A program made the position numbers and the translations under genes. Source: Gluconobacter sphaericus NBRC 12467 (lineage in GTDB: Bacteria; Pseudomonadota; Alphaproteobacteria; Acetobacterales; Acetobacteraceae). Taken from it: a stretch of DNA of 64,000 bases. Below, piece by piece: positions 17,145 to 24,975 of this stretch; the stretch's first letter is position 1; every line of letters starts with the position of its first letter. The stretch lies in NCBI RefSeq assembly GCF_006539125.1, contig NZ_BJMK01000001.1, forward strand, positions 372,001-436,000, written 5' to 3'. The notes beneath the pieces are model-generated. The model did not search any database and was not told the origin of the DNA. It saw only the letters and a program-made list of their open reading frames with translations.

Positions 17145-18287
17145 ATGAAAAAACTGCTGACTCTGCTGACGCTTGGCGCGCTGTGTGGATGCACGCCCCA
17201 GAATGCGCCGTCGTCGCTTTCGCTCTCTCCTGTTGGATATGATTCGCTTGCCGGATGGGAGCAGGAGGATTTCACCTCCCTGATGCCACTATTGCGGGAT
17301 GAGTGTCATCGTCTGTCGCAATTGCCACCCGAGACGCTGCTCGGCGGGAGCGAGGCCATAACCTATGGGCGTCATGCTGCCGATTGGAGCAATGCCTGTG
17401 CGGCGCTGGAGACGGCTTCGGATGCACGGACTTATCTGGAGACGTGGTTCCAGCCTTACGAGGTGGGGACGGAGGCGTTCTATACGGGGTATTTTGAACC
17501 CCAGATCCAGGCTTCCCTGACGCGGGGTGGTGCGTATCAGACGCCGGTTTACGGGCATCCGCGTGATCTGGTCCGGGCGAAGGCGACCAATGGGCAGATG
17601 GTCAGCGGGCGCTGGGTTAACGGGCAGTTTGCGCCGTATTATGACCGTGCCGCGATTGATGGCGGAGCACTGGCGGGGCAGGGGCTTGAGATCGCCTGGC
17701 TGAAAAGTCCGGTAGATCTGTTTTTCCTTCAGATTCAGGGTTCGGGACGCCTCATCCTGCCGGATGGCGGGCAGGTGCGTGTGAGCTATGACGGTCGCAA
17801 CGGGCAGGCTTATGTGCCGCTCGGGCGTGTTCTGGTGCAGGACGGGGAACTGCCGGCGGATGGTGTCAGCATGGACAGCATCCGGAACTGGCTGGAGGCG
17901 CATCCGGACCGGATGATGTCCGTTATGGAGCGTAATCCGAATTATGTGTTTTTCCGTCGCGATGACGGCAATCTGGCTCAAGGGCCGAAGGGAGCGTTCG
18001 GGATGCCGCTGACGGCTGGACGTTCCGTGGCGGTCGATCGGTCCATGGTGCCGTTTGCGATGCCGCTGTGGGTCGAGACGAAGCTGCCTTATGGGACGGG
18101 TCAGCCGGTGACCTGGGATCATCTGGTATTTGCGCAGGATATTGGGACGGACATCAAGGGTGCCGGACGGGCTGATCTGTTCACGGGCTGGGGGGCGACC
18201 GCACAGTCCGTGGCGGGGAATCTGCATGCTCCTGGCCGGATGATGATCTTTCTTCCGCGACCGCCTGCGGATTCTGCGGCGCAATGA
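17145..18287 (+). CDS. mltA: Membrane-bound lytic murein transglycosylase A
   Basis: 380 residues. The N-terminal signal 'MKKLLTLLTLGALCGC' ends in a lipobox-like Cys, so it is probably an outer-membrane lipoprotein. The MltA domain is seen in 'GYFEPQIQASLTRGGAYQTPVYG', 'IAWLKSPVDLFFLQIQGSGRL', 'VSYDGRNGQAYVPLGRVL' and the C-terminal 3D domain 'WDHLVFAQDIGTDIKGAGRADLFTGWG', which holds the catalytic Asp residues. It cleaves peptidoglycan to 1,6-anhydro-muropeptides. The stop overlaps the next gene's ATG (ATGA). Confidence 0.96.
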   Translation: MKKLLTLLTLGALCGCTPQNAPSSLSLSPVGYDSLAGWEQEDFTSLMPLLRDECHRLSQLPPETLLGGSEAITYGRHAADWSNACAALETASDARTYLETWFQPYEVGTEAFYTGYFEPQIQASLTRGGAYQTPVYGHPRDLVRAKATNGQMVSGRWVNGQFAPYYDRAAIDGGALAGQGLEIAWLKSPVDLFFLQIQGSGRLILPDGGQVRVSYDGRNGQAYVPLGRVLVQDGELPADGVSMDSIRNWLEAHPDRMMSVMERNPNYVFFRRDDGNLAQGPKGAFGMPLTAGRSVAVDRSMVPFAMPLWVETKLPYGTGQPVTWDHLVFAQDIGTDIKGAGRADLFTGWGATAQSVAGNLHAPGRMMIFLPRPPADSAAQ

Positions 18288-19102
18288 TCCGCAGTCGCCG
18301 GGAGAAGCTCGGTGTTCATACGCTGATCCGGGGGGACTGTACGACGGTTCTCAAGCGGATGCCGTCGCAGAGTGTGGACGTGGTGGTGACCTCGCCGCCG
18401 TATAATCTGGGGGTGCCGTACCGGACGTATCAGGACAGGCTGCCGGAGGATGCGTATCTGGACTGGCTGGAGGATGTCTGCACCAGTCTGTGCCGGGTGA
18501 TGAAGGATGACGGCTCGTTCTTTCTGAACATTGCGGGGTCATCCTCGCAGCCCTGGCTGCCGTTCGAGTTGATGACGCGGCTGCGCAAGCTGTTCGTACT
18601 TCAGAACCACATCACCTGGATCAAGTCGATTTCGGTGGGTGAGATTACTTACGGGCATTTCAAGCCGCTGAATTCGGCGCGCTTCGTCAATCGCAACCAT
18701 GAGCATGTGTTCCATCTGACGAAGACGGGGAACGTGCCGGTGCAGCGGCTGGATGCAGGTGTGCCATTTACGGACAAGAGCAATATCGTGCGGCGGCAGC
18801 ACATCACGGACCGGCGGTGCCGGGGTGATACCTGGTTTATTCCTTATGAGACGGTGCGCAGCCGTAAAGAGAAGTTCAGCCATCCGGGAACGTTTCCGGT
18901 GGCACTTCCCGAAGCCTGCATCCGGTTGCATGGGCTGCGGCCGGGTGGGGTGCTGCTGGATCCGTTCATGGGATCGGGCACGACGCTGGTGGCGGCGGAA
19001 CGGATGGGCTGTGTGGGGATCGGGATTGATACCGATACGTCTTATGTGAACGTGGCGCGCAAGCGGGTGCGGGCTGCGATCGATTATGAGGACGAGGATT
19101 AA
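18284..19102 (+). CDS. Orphan site-specific DNA methyltransferase (beta-class, TSPPY type)
   Basis: 272 residues. Motif IV 'VVVTSPPYNLGVPY' comes first (about residue 36) and the SAM-binding motif 'LLDPFMGSGTTLVAAERMG' last (about residue 220), the beta-class order. TSPPY is typical of N4-cytosine or some N6-adenine enzymes, so base specificity is open. No restriction endonuclease or specificity subunit is adjacent, so it is an orphan, possibly regulatory. It overlaps mltA by an ATGA, which ties its expression to that gene. Confidence 0.9.
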   Translation: MIRSRREKLGVHTLIRGDCTTVLKRMPSQSVDVVVTSPPYNLGVPYRTYQDRLPEDAYLDWLEDVCTSLCRVMKDDGSFFLNIAGSSSQPWLPFELMTRLRKLFVLQNHITWIKSISVGEITYGHFKPLNSARFVNRNHEHVFHLTKTGNVPVQRLDAGVPFTDKSNIVRRQHITDRRCRGDTWFIPYETVRSRKEKFSHPGTFPVALPEACIRLHGLRPGGVLLDPFMGSGTTLVAAERMGCVGIGIDTDTSYVNVARKRVRAAIDYEDED

Positions 19103-19110
19103 TCGACAGC

Positions 19111-19129
19111 ACCTGTTTTTCTGACAGGT
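19111..19129 (+). other. Short hairpin after the methyltransferase gene
   Basis: ACCTGT and ACAGGT flank a T-rich 7-base loop, nine bases after the methyltransferase stop. Only six pairs and no clean T-run follow, so it is at best a weak terminator. Confidence 0.25.
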
Positions 19130-19183
19130 TCAATCACTTTGACTTGCAATGCCATTTTCCCACATTGTCACGACACCGTGAGT

Positions 19184-20674
19184 ATGAGGAGAAAAGTGGT
19201 GCGTTCCAGCGTGATTACAAAGGGAATTGCCGGTTTGATGGCGCTGGGCGTTGTCGCCTGGGGCGGGACTGTCACTTATCTTGAGCATTTCGATCATGCT
19301 GGAGCACCGCAGCTTCCTGCCAGCAGCCCGACGCGTCAGGACCCGACGGCCATGGCGGCGTTCACGGCTCTGCGCGAAGTGCGCTGCGATTACTGCCATA
19401 CGCAGAATGCGAACCTGCCGTTCTATTTCAGTCTGCCGCTGGCCAATCAGATCATGAAGCGCGATCTGGTGCAGGGGCAGCGCCATTTCGAATATGCGCC
19501 GGTGCTGGCTGCATTGCAGCAGGGCAAGCCGCCTTCGGTTGAGCAGCTTTCCCGTATTGAGGAAGTCATCACTCAGAACCGGATGCCGCCGGCGGCCTAT
19601 CTGCTAATGCATCCGCATGCGCATCTGAACGAGAAGCAGCGCGCGGACATTCTGAACTGGGTGCGTGAACAGCGTGAGCGTTACTATGCGACGCCGGGTG
19701 TGGCGGCCCAGTTCCGTGGTGAGCCGATCCAGCCAATTCCCGAGAGCGTGAACGTGGATTGGAAGAAGGCCGAGCTTGGCCGGGCACTGTTCTTCGACAA
19801 GAGGCTGTCCGGTGATGGCACACTTAACTGTGCGAGCTGCCATGGTTTGAACAAGGGCGGCGTGGACAATCTGACGACGGCAACGGGCATTGGGGGCCAG
19901 AAGGGGCCGATCAATGTGCCTAGTGTCTATAATTCTGTGTTCAGCATGGCGCAGTTCTGGAATGGTCGCGCTAAGGATCTGGCGGAGCAGGCGGCTGGTC
20001 CGGTCATGAATCCGCTCGAAATGGGTTCGCATGACTGGGCGACGGTGGCCGAACACGTTCGCAGCACGCCTGCCTATGCCGGGCAGTTTGAAGCAGCTTT
20101 TGGCTCTGATGTGATCGACAAGAACACGATTACGGCGGCCATTGCAGAGTACGAAAAGACGCTGATTACGCCCGACAGTCGTTTTGACCTGTATCTGAAG
20201 GGCGATGCGAAGGCGATTACGGCACAGGAAAAGCGCGGCTATGAGCGGTTCAAGGAAATCGGCTGTTCTGGCTGCCATAGCGGTATTGCCGTGGGGGGCG
20301 ACGCCTATGAGATCCTTGGTTTGGAAGGGCCGTATTTTGAGAACCGTCATACGAAGCTGACGGATGCTGATGAAGGCCGTGTGGCTGTGACGCATAAGGA
20401 AATTGACCGTGAGCGCTTCAAGGTTCCAAACCTGCGCAATGTCGAGCTGACGGGGCCTTGGCTGCATGATGGCTCGGCGACTACGCTGGAGCAGGTCGTG
20501 CGGGAGATGGCACGTTATGAAACGCCGGATCATGACATTGCTGATCAGGATGTCACGGATATCGTGGCGTTCCTCAAGACGCTGACGGGTAAGTATGAGG
20601 GCGTTCCGCTGAAGGATGTGTCGGCTGACCAGCCATTGCAGGCTCCTATGTCGGGTTCTAATGCCCCGAACTGA
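19184..20674 (+). CDS. Tri-heme cytochrome c peroxidase (MauG/YhjA-like)
   Basis: About 496 residues with an N-terminal membrane anchor or signal ('ITKGIAGLMALGVVAWGGTVTYL'). Three heme-binding CxxCH motifs are visible: CDYCH in an extra N-terminal domain (about residue 82), CASCH at the start of the classic peroxidase half, and CSGCH in the second half. Two hemes define ordinary CcpA; three are typical of quinol-peroxidase-like YhjA/QPO proteins, where the extra heme accepts electrons from the membrane. It would reduce hydrogen peroxide in the periplasm. The start could also be GTG 19199, which has AGGAG seven bases upstream. Confidence 0.9.
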   Translation: MRRKVVRSSVITKGIAGLMALGVVAWGGTVTYLEHFDHAGAPQLPASSPTRQDPTAMAAFTALREVRCDYCHTQNANLPFYFSLPLANQIMKRDLVQGQRHFEYAPVLAALQQGKPPSVEQLSRIEEVITQNRMPPAAYLLMHPHAHLNEKQRADILNWVREQRERYYATPGVAAQFRGEPIQPIPESVNVDWKKAELGRALFFDKRLSGDGTLNCASCHGLNKGGVDNLTTATGIGGQKGPINVPSVYNSVFSMAQFWNGRAKDLAEQAAGPVMNPLEMGSHDWATVAEHVRSTPAYAGQFEAAFGSDVIDKNTITAAIAEYEKTLITPDSRFDLYLKGDAKAITAQEKRGYERFKEIGCSGCHSGIAVGGDAYEILGLEGPYFENRHTKLTDADEGRVAVTHKEIDRERFKVPNLRNVELTGPWLHDGSATTLEQVVREMARYETPDHDIADQDVTDIVAFLKTLTGKYEGVPLKDVSADQPLQAPMSGSNAPN

Positions 20675-20714
20675 CGTTTTAGGATTTTAGTACTACAGTT
20701 ACATTTTTCTGAGA

Positions 20715-20747
20715 GTTCTGAATCTGTGGATAACCCTGATTCAGAAC
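20715..20747. repeat. Perfect 10-bp inverted repeat with a DnaA-box-like loop
   Basis: GTTCTGAATC and GATTCAGAAC flank a 13-base loop that begins TGTGGATAA, the exact reverse complement of the DnaA box TTATCCACA. It lies 40 bp after the peroxidase stop. No T-run follows on either strand, so it does not look like a normal terminator. Confidence 0.55.
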
Positions 20748-20940
20748 GAGATGAATGGCACGATGTCAGCGGAGCGTTTTGGGGCAACGAGCCGCGCAAG
20801 AGCAGTTGAATGTGGGCGGAAGCGGTAGGAGACCGGGGGCGTGGCGCTAGCAGGTGCTGCTGGGCCGGGCTTCCGAGGGGGCCGTTAGGTTCAGGTATAC
20901 CTCTTGCGTATCAAAATAAAAACGTAAATGTGGTGCTAGT

Positions 20941-20977
20941 AAAAATCCGGAGGAAGGCAAATACTCCGGATTTTTTT
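20941..20977 (+). terminator. Rho-independent terminator
   Basis: A 12-bp stem, AAAAATCCGGAG paired with CTCCGGATTTTT, around an 11-base loop, running into seven T. Being A-rich on the left arm it could act in either direction. It terminates either the peroxidase transcript, 267 bp after its stop, or a separate short transcript. Confidence 0.8.
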
Positions 20978-21141
20978 GTATATACAGAACCGTTAATATG
21001 GATGACGATTGTATAAAGTGGTTTTTATTGTGAATTAAATTTTTTGGTTACTTCTTTGTGGGTTTTAATAAGCGATATGGACAGCGGGGAATAGCTTCGC
21101 TATCGGTTTGAAACAGAACTATTTTCAGAACAGGATATGAT

Positions 21142-22650
21142 ATGAGCGATTATATCAAGGATTGCATCAAATATGATATTTCCGGTTCTGTTTTAGAGGG
21201 TTTTCCGGAAGCTTTTGAGCGACGCAATGTTCTGTACGTGCCGCGACGAGAGGGCGGTTTGGACAAGGACTTTGGGTTATTTGATGAAACAGGCCGACAG
21301 ATCCTAGGAAATGCTCTTTTTTCAAGTTATCCGCCTGTATTGAAAACACAGGCTCTGACGACGCAGAAAAAGGGAGAGGCAGCCTCCTACCAGGACAGGC
21401 CTGTTGTGTATGGGGGGTGTATTGGCGACCATTACGGCCATTTCATCACGGAATGTCTGAACACACTCTGGTATTTTTCAAGGGAATGCTCACCGGAAAC
21501 GCTGGTGCTTTTCCATAGTGACATGACCGTTGAAGAGATTTTTTCCAGACCATGGATGGTCGATCTGCTTCGTTATGCAGGGGTCCGAAAAGAACAGATT
21601 ATTATTCCTCGTGTAGCATTGAGATTTTCTTCCATTACCATACCGGGGCAGGCTTTTTCTGAAGATGGTTTTGTTTACACGGGCTATGCAAAATATCTGA
21701 AATCGCTGTCGTTGAAGGCGGTCCAGGAAAGCAGTTTTGATTTCCAGGGGATGGTGTATCTCTCGAGGGCTAACCCTCTCTACGATAGTCGGCTGCCCTG
21801 TAACGAAGAGGATCTCTGTGCCGAACTTTCGGGGCGTGGAGTAAAAGTTGTTCGACCTGAAGACCTGTCTGTTGCCGATCAGATCAAGATATTTAACGCC
21901 AATATTGTCATAGGGCCTATTGGTTCGGCTTTTCATACATCGATCTTTGCGGGGGTGCCGAAAGGCATAGCCATCTGCCCGCAAGAGCGGCCTATTGCGC
22001 GTTCATACGAATTGATGGATGCGGCGCATGATGCCGAGATACGCTATGTATACAGTGAGGATAAAGTAGATCCTTCCACGCTTGCGGAAGTTCTGGTGAA
22101 TGCTGCGGGGTTACAGGCATATTGGAAAAAAATAATAGAAAAATTGAGGCTGGGATTTCTAGAGCGAAAAAACAGAGGAAATATTTTCTTTGTAGGCCAT
22201 GAGAATATTCTTTTTTCGAGAGATGCGAAGGAATCCGGGGATTATGACGTTCTTGTAGCCACCGTGGGTAACAGGTCATTTATTTTTGCAAATCAGCCTT
22301 CTTTGCCCCCCTTTTTCATTGAAAAAGAATTAAGCGAGACGAGAGTTATCTCCTATCTGAGATTCGAAGAAGAAAGCGGTATCGGATTCCAAAATCCGGT
22401 AAATAAGAAATGGCTGAAAGCAATTCCGTCGGAATTAAAGAAACATCTTCATTGCGATGCGGACCACGTTAATGATTGGGAACTGTTCCGACTGAAATCT
22501 GTGGAGCATCCGGATTTCTCCGGTGATCTGAAAGTTCTTCTGGAAGCGTTATCTTATCTTTCTGACACGGGAGATGTGGCTGGGTGCCTGACGATTGCGC
22601 CCTTTCTTGAGGATGCGCTTCAGCGGTTTGAAAGCTCCGATTGTCAGTAG
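21142..22650 (+). CDS. GT61-like (DUF563) glycosyltransferase, probably acquired
   Basis: 502 residues. 'YGGCIGDHYGHFITECLNTLWYF' in the first third and 'VVRPEDLSVADQIKIFNANIVIGPIGSAFHTSIFAG' near residue 250 match the capsular-polysaccharide/GT61 (DUF563) pattern, including the His of the 'GHF' block and the 'GSAFHT' block. The last ~170 residues are unrecognised. Base composition is clearly more AT-rich than the flanks (many AAA, ATA, AGA, TTT codons), suggesting transfer. A ribosome-binding AGGA stands six bases before the ATG. No other polysaccharide gene is adjacent. Confidence 0.8.
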   Translation: MSDYIKDCIKYDISGSVLEGFPEAFERRNVLYVPRREGGLDKDFGLFDETGRQILGNALFSSYPPVLKTQALTTQKKGEAASYQDRPVVYGGCIGDHYGHFITECLNTLWYFSRECSPETLVLFHSDMTVEEIFSRPWMVDLLRYAGVRKEQIIIPRVALRFSSITIPGQAFSEDGFVYTGYAKYLKSLSLKAVQESSFDFQGMVYLSRANPLYDSRLPCNEEDLCAELSGRGVKVVRPEDLSVADQIKIFNANIVIGPIGSAFHTSIFAGVPKGIAICPQERPIARSYELMDAAHDAEIRYVYSEDKVDPSTLAEVLVNAAGLQAYWKKIIEKLRLGFLERKNRGNIFFVGHENILFSRDAKESGDYDVLVATVGNRSFIFANQPSLPPFFIEKELSETRVISYLRFEEESGIGFQNPVNKKWLKAIPSELKKHLHCDADHVNDWELFRLKSVEHPDFSGDLKVLLEALSYLSDTGDVAGCLTIAPFLEDALQRFESSDCQ

Positions 22651-22671
22651 AGTTTTCTCTTCTGACAATCG
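22638..22671 (+). other. Hairpin spanning the GT61 stop codon
   Basis: CGATTGTCAG pairs with CTGACAATCG, then after one T-T mismatch AGAG pairs with CTCT around a TTTT loop: 14 pairs in all. The TAG stop codon lies inside the stem. No T-run follows, so it may act as an mRNA 3' stabiliser or a weak terminator. Confidence 0.5.
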
Positions 22672-22713
22672 TGCCGCCTGCGGGGATTGAAGAGAGGCTT
22701 TATTTACCTTGGT

Positions 22714-23907
22714 TTATTGAGGAACAGGATTGCACTGCGGGGTGACGGGCTGGCCTGTCATGACGGCTGTTGTGAAGAGGGCGGAGTCCGGCAGGGAGGC
22801 GTTGACTGTCTGGCTGTGGTCCAGCCCCTTGTAGATATGGGCCTGTACGGTTGAGCCCGCGGCGCAGGCGGCTTTGACCAGACCCAGCTGAAGGGCGGGG
22901 GGCACGTCGCGGTCGTCCGTTCCGGTCCCGGTGAAGAGGGGCTGGGCCAGTTTGAGGGTCGGGAACGTCATGGCTTTCAGGGCCGGGCTCATGGCCTTGA
23001 GGAAGGTTGGCTGCAGGCTGTTCTGAAGGGTCAGGCCTGCGTCTTTTGCCTGTTGGGACAGGGAGGTCAGGCATTCATGGGCGGCGTTGCGATAGACGGG
23101 CAGCGCCTTGGCCGTGAAGGCTTCTTCCGGACGGAAATGGGGATCGCGTCCTTCCAGTCCGGCGGCGAGATAGAGGACGTAATTGATTAGTGGGCTGTAG
23201 CCCGCGTCGGGCTGTGAAGCGGCCTTGAGAAGGCCTCCGAGGAGGTCGGGTGTTACATAAGGCGCACCGGTTGCAACGGTGCCGCGGATGTTGAGTTCAG
23301 GCGCGTAGGTTGGCGCATAGGCGGCCGTGGCGACGGCGGCAGCGCCCCCCTGTGACTGGCCGACGATCATGATCTGGTTTTTAAGATCCGGGACGTTGGT
23401 GAGTGCCGCGCGGACACTGTCGAGAACGCTGTAGGCTTCGACGCGGGTATCCAGATAAGCGTGGGTGCCAGGTGTGCCGAGACCCTGATAATCCGTGGCA
23501 ACGATGGCGAAACCGCGCTTCATCCATGTGGAGAGATAGACGCTGTTGCGGTCGCTGTAGGGATTGAGCGACGGGGCGCAGCTGTCATCGACGCCAACGG
23601 TGCCGTGGGCCCACGCAACGATCGGCCAGCCGCCCTGCGGGGCCGGTCCGGCGGGCAGGATGATTTCGGCGGTGACGGGCACGAGACCTTTATCGGTGAT
23701 GCCGTTCGTCGAGAGATAGGTAATGCGCAGGGCGCGTCCGGCGTCCGGAAGGCTGAGAGCAGCGGCCAGAGGGGCTGAGGCCGTGATGGTGCCTGGCTTG
23801 TGGGCTGTTGCCGGTGCTGCGGCATGGGCGCCGGGGGCAAGAGTACAAACGCAGAGGGTCGTGCTTGCAAGAAGAGGCAGGATCTTGCGCAGAAGTGGCC
23901 GGGACAT
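22714..23907 (-). CDS. Secreted lipase-like alpha/beta hydrolase
   Basis: 397 residues with a signal peptide ('ILPLLASTTLCVCTLAPGAHAAAP'). 'WPIVAWAHGTVGVDDSC' is the oxyanion-hole region. 'MIVGQSQGGAAAVATA' holds the nucleophile Ser in GxSxG. An 'HIYKGLDHSQT' near residue 370 supplies the likely catalytic His. The layout fits the secretory-lipase (LIP) family known from fungi and actinobacteria. It acts in the periplasm or outside the cell; substrate unknown. A long inverted repeat sits directly upstream of its ribosome-binding site. Confidence 0.82.
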   Translation of the reverse strand: MSRPLLRKILPLLASTTLCVCTLAPGAHAAAPATAHKPGTITASAPLAAALSLPDAGRALRITYLSTNGITDKGLVPVTAEIILPAGPAPQGGWPIVAWAHGTVGVDDSCAPSLNPYSDRNSVYLSTWMKRGFAIVATDYQGLGTPGTHAYLDTRVEAYSVLDSVRAALTNVPDLKNQIMIVGQSQGGAAAVATAAYAPTYAPELNIRGTVATGAPYVTPDLLGGLLKAASQPDAGYSPLINYVLYLAAGLEGRDPHFRPEEAFTAKALPVYRNAAHECLTSLSQQAKDAGLTLQNSLQPTFLKAMSPALKAMTFPTLKLAQPLFTGTGTDDRDVPPALQLGLVKAACAAGSTVQAHIYKGLDHSQTVNASLPDSALFTTAVMTGQPVTPQCNPVPQ

Positions 23908-23920
23908 GGGAAATCCTTTT

Positions 23921-23976
23921 GTCAGTCTCGCTTCACGGAGCCGGTGAAGGTTACATCGGACGAGAGCGAGACTGAC
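23921..23976 (-). promoter_or_regulatory. Perfect 12-bp inverted repeat in the lipase leader
   Basis: GTCAGTCTCGCT and AGCGAGACTGAC are separated by 32 bases, themselves able to form a small TCAC/GTGA hairpin. On the lipase mRNA the second arm ends within a few bases of the AAAGGAT ribosome-binding site and 13 bases before the ATG. It could be an operator or an RNA structure controlling translation. Confidence 0.5.
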
Positions 23977-24035
23977 GGCATGTCCTAGAACGTCAAGTGA
24001 ATTTACGAGTTTCAGGGTGGATTGGCTGTCTTGGC

Positions 24036-24245
24036 TCAGTCGTCCCGGGCAAGGCGCTGGTCAGCGGCTTGGTCGATCCGGTCGCGTTCCTCCATTGTGA
24101 GGAGGCCGCGCTTGTATTCCTGTGTGGCGCGCGCCTTGGCGTTGCGGGCGCGGGCGCGGGTGTCGATCGGGTAGGCACGTTTTTCGGTGAGGCCGAAGGC
24201 GCTGTCGGGCAGGGCGTTGCGTTCTTCCTGTGTGAGATGGCTCAT
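24036..24245 (-). CDS. DUF6582-like small protein (69 aa)
   Basis: The sequence 'LTQEERNALPDSAFGLTEKRAYPIDTRARARNAKARATQEYKRGLLTMEERDRID' matches a family of small proteins (ERNALP / RAYPI / ARNAKAR pattern) often found in phages and plasmids but also in chromosomes. It is highly charged and probably cytoplasmic; function unknown. Monocistronic, between the lipase and smr genes. Confidence 0.7.
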   Translation of the reverse strand: MSHLTQEERNALPDSAFGLTEKRAYPIDTRARARNAKARATQEYKRGLLTMEERDRIDQAADQRLARDD

Positions 24246-24406
24246 TGTCTTCTCTTCCGGAAATGAAACCTGACACTCACCGTATCAGTGCGATGCAGGG
24301 TCTGAAATCCTGAAAGAACATTGTTCAATGATACCGGAACCCGTTACATGCTCGGGACCTGAATTCCCTGTCGGGAGAGGCAGGTTGGACAGCAAGCGGG
24401 GGTGGT

Positions 24407-24970
24407 GTGGCGAAGCGGGATTTGAGGGAGGACGAGGCGACGTTGTGGCGGATGGTTGTCCGTGACATCAAACCGTTGCGTTCTCCGCGTGCGCCGCGCC
24501 GTGCAGCGCCTGCGGCGAAGATCGAGCCGCCTGCGCCTATGCCTGAGGCTGCGCGGTCTGTGCCTGTTGTGACGCGCCGGTCGTTTGTGCCCGCGCCGTC
24601 TGTGAAACCTGCGCCGCGACCAGTGGAGTTATCTGTTGGCGTGCGTGCTCCGGGGTTGGATGACACGAGCTGGAAGCGTCTGTCACGCGGGAAGATGAAG
24701 GTGGATGCGCGGCTCGATTTGCATGGATATGTCGTGCAGGAAGCGTTTGAGCGGCTTTATGATTTTATGCAACGTGCGCGGGTGCGAAACTGGCGCTGCG
24801 TTGAGGTCGTAACCGGGTTGGGGAGCGGGCAGACCAGTGGGCTGATTCGCCGTGAACTCCCGCTCTGGCTCCAGCGGGGGGATCTGCGATCCATGGTTCT
24901 GGCTGTTGTGCATCCCCATGAGGCCAATCACGGGTCGGTCCGGATTTTGCTGAAAACCCGCCGCCGCTGA
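24407..24970 (+). CDS. Smr-domain protein
   Basis: 187 residues from a GTG start. A basic, Pro/Ala-rich N-terminal half (about residues 20-85) is followed by a C-terminal Smr domain: 'ARLDLHGYVVQEAFERLYDFM', 'RCVEVVTGLGSGQTSGLIRRELPLWL' and 'VHPHEANHGSVRILLK'. The LDLHG and TGxG motifs are intact. Smr domains nick or cut nucleic acids; stand-alone bacterial forms are linked to rescue of stalled ribosomes or DNA processing. In many alphaproteobacteria smr directly follows mltA; here it is 6 kb away. Confidence 0.9.
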   Translation: MAKRDLREDEATLWRMVVRDIKPLRSPRAPRRAAPAAKIEPPAPMPEAARSVPVVTRRSFVPAPSVKPAPRPVELSVGVRAPGLDDTSWKRLSRGKMKVDARLDLHGYVVQEAFERLYDFMQRARVRNWRCVEVVTGLGSGQTSGLIRRELPLWLQRGDLRSMVLAVVHPHEANHGSVRILLKTRRR

Positions 24971-24975
24971 GGCTG

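Larger units (their letters stand above)
20675..21141. other. 467-bp non-coding stretch holding two hairpins and a terminator
   Basis: No convincing gene. It holds a hairpin with a DnaA-box-like loop (20715-20747), a GC-rich middle (about 20810-20890), a palindromic AGGTATACCT (about 20893-20902), a good intrinsic terminator (20941-20977) and a short ATAGC/GCTAT hairpin (21091-21103). From about 20915 the DNA turns AT-rich, leading into the GT61 gene. A small RNA ending at the terminator is possible. Confidence 0.5.

Noticed and set aside
20810-21016. 68-codon frame between the peroxidase and GT61 genes
   Set aside because: It reads straight through the intrinsic terminator and the composition switch; no ribosome-binding site or conserved sequence.
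24328-24338. LexA-like site GAAC-N3-GTTC
   Set aside because: Alphaproteobacterial LexA sites are GAAC-N7-GTTC; the spacing is wrong and the next gene (smr) is not a known SOS gene here.
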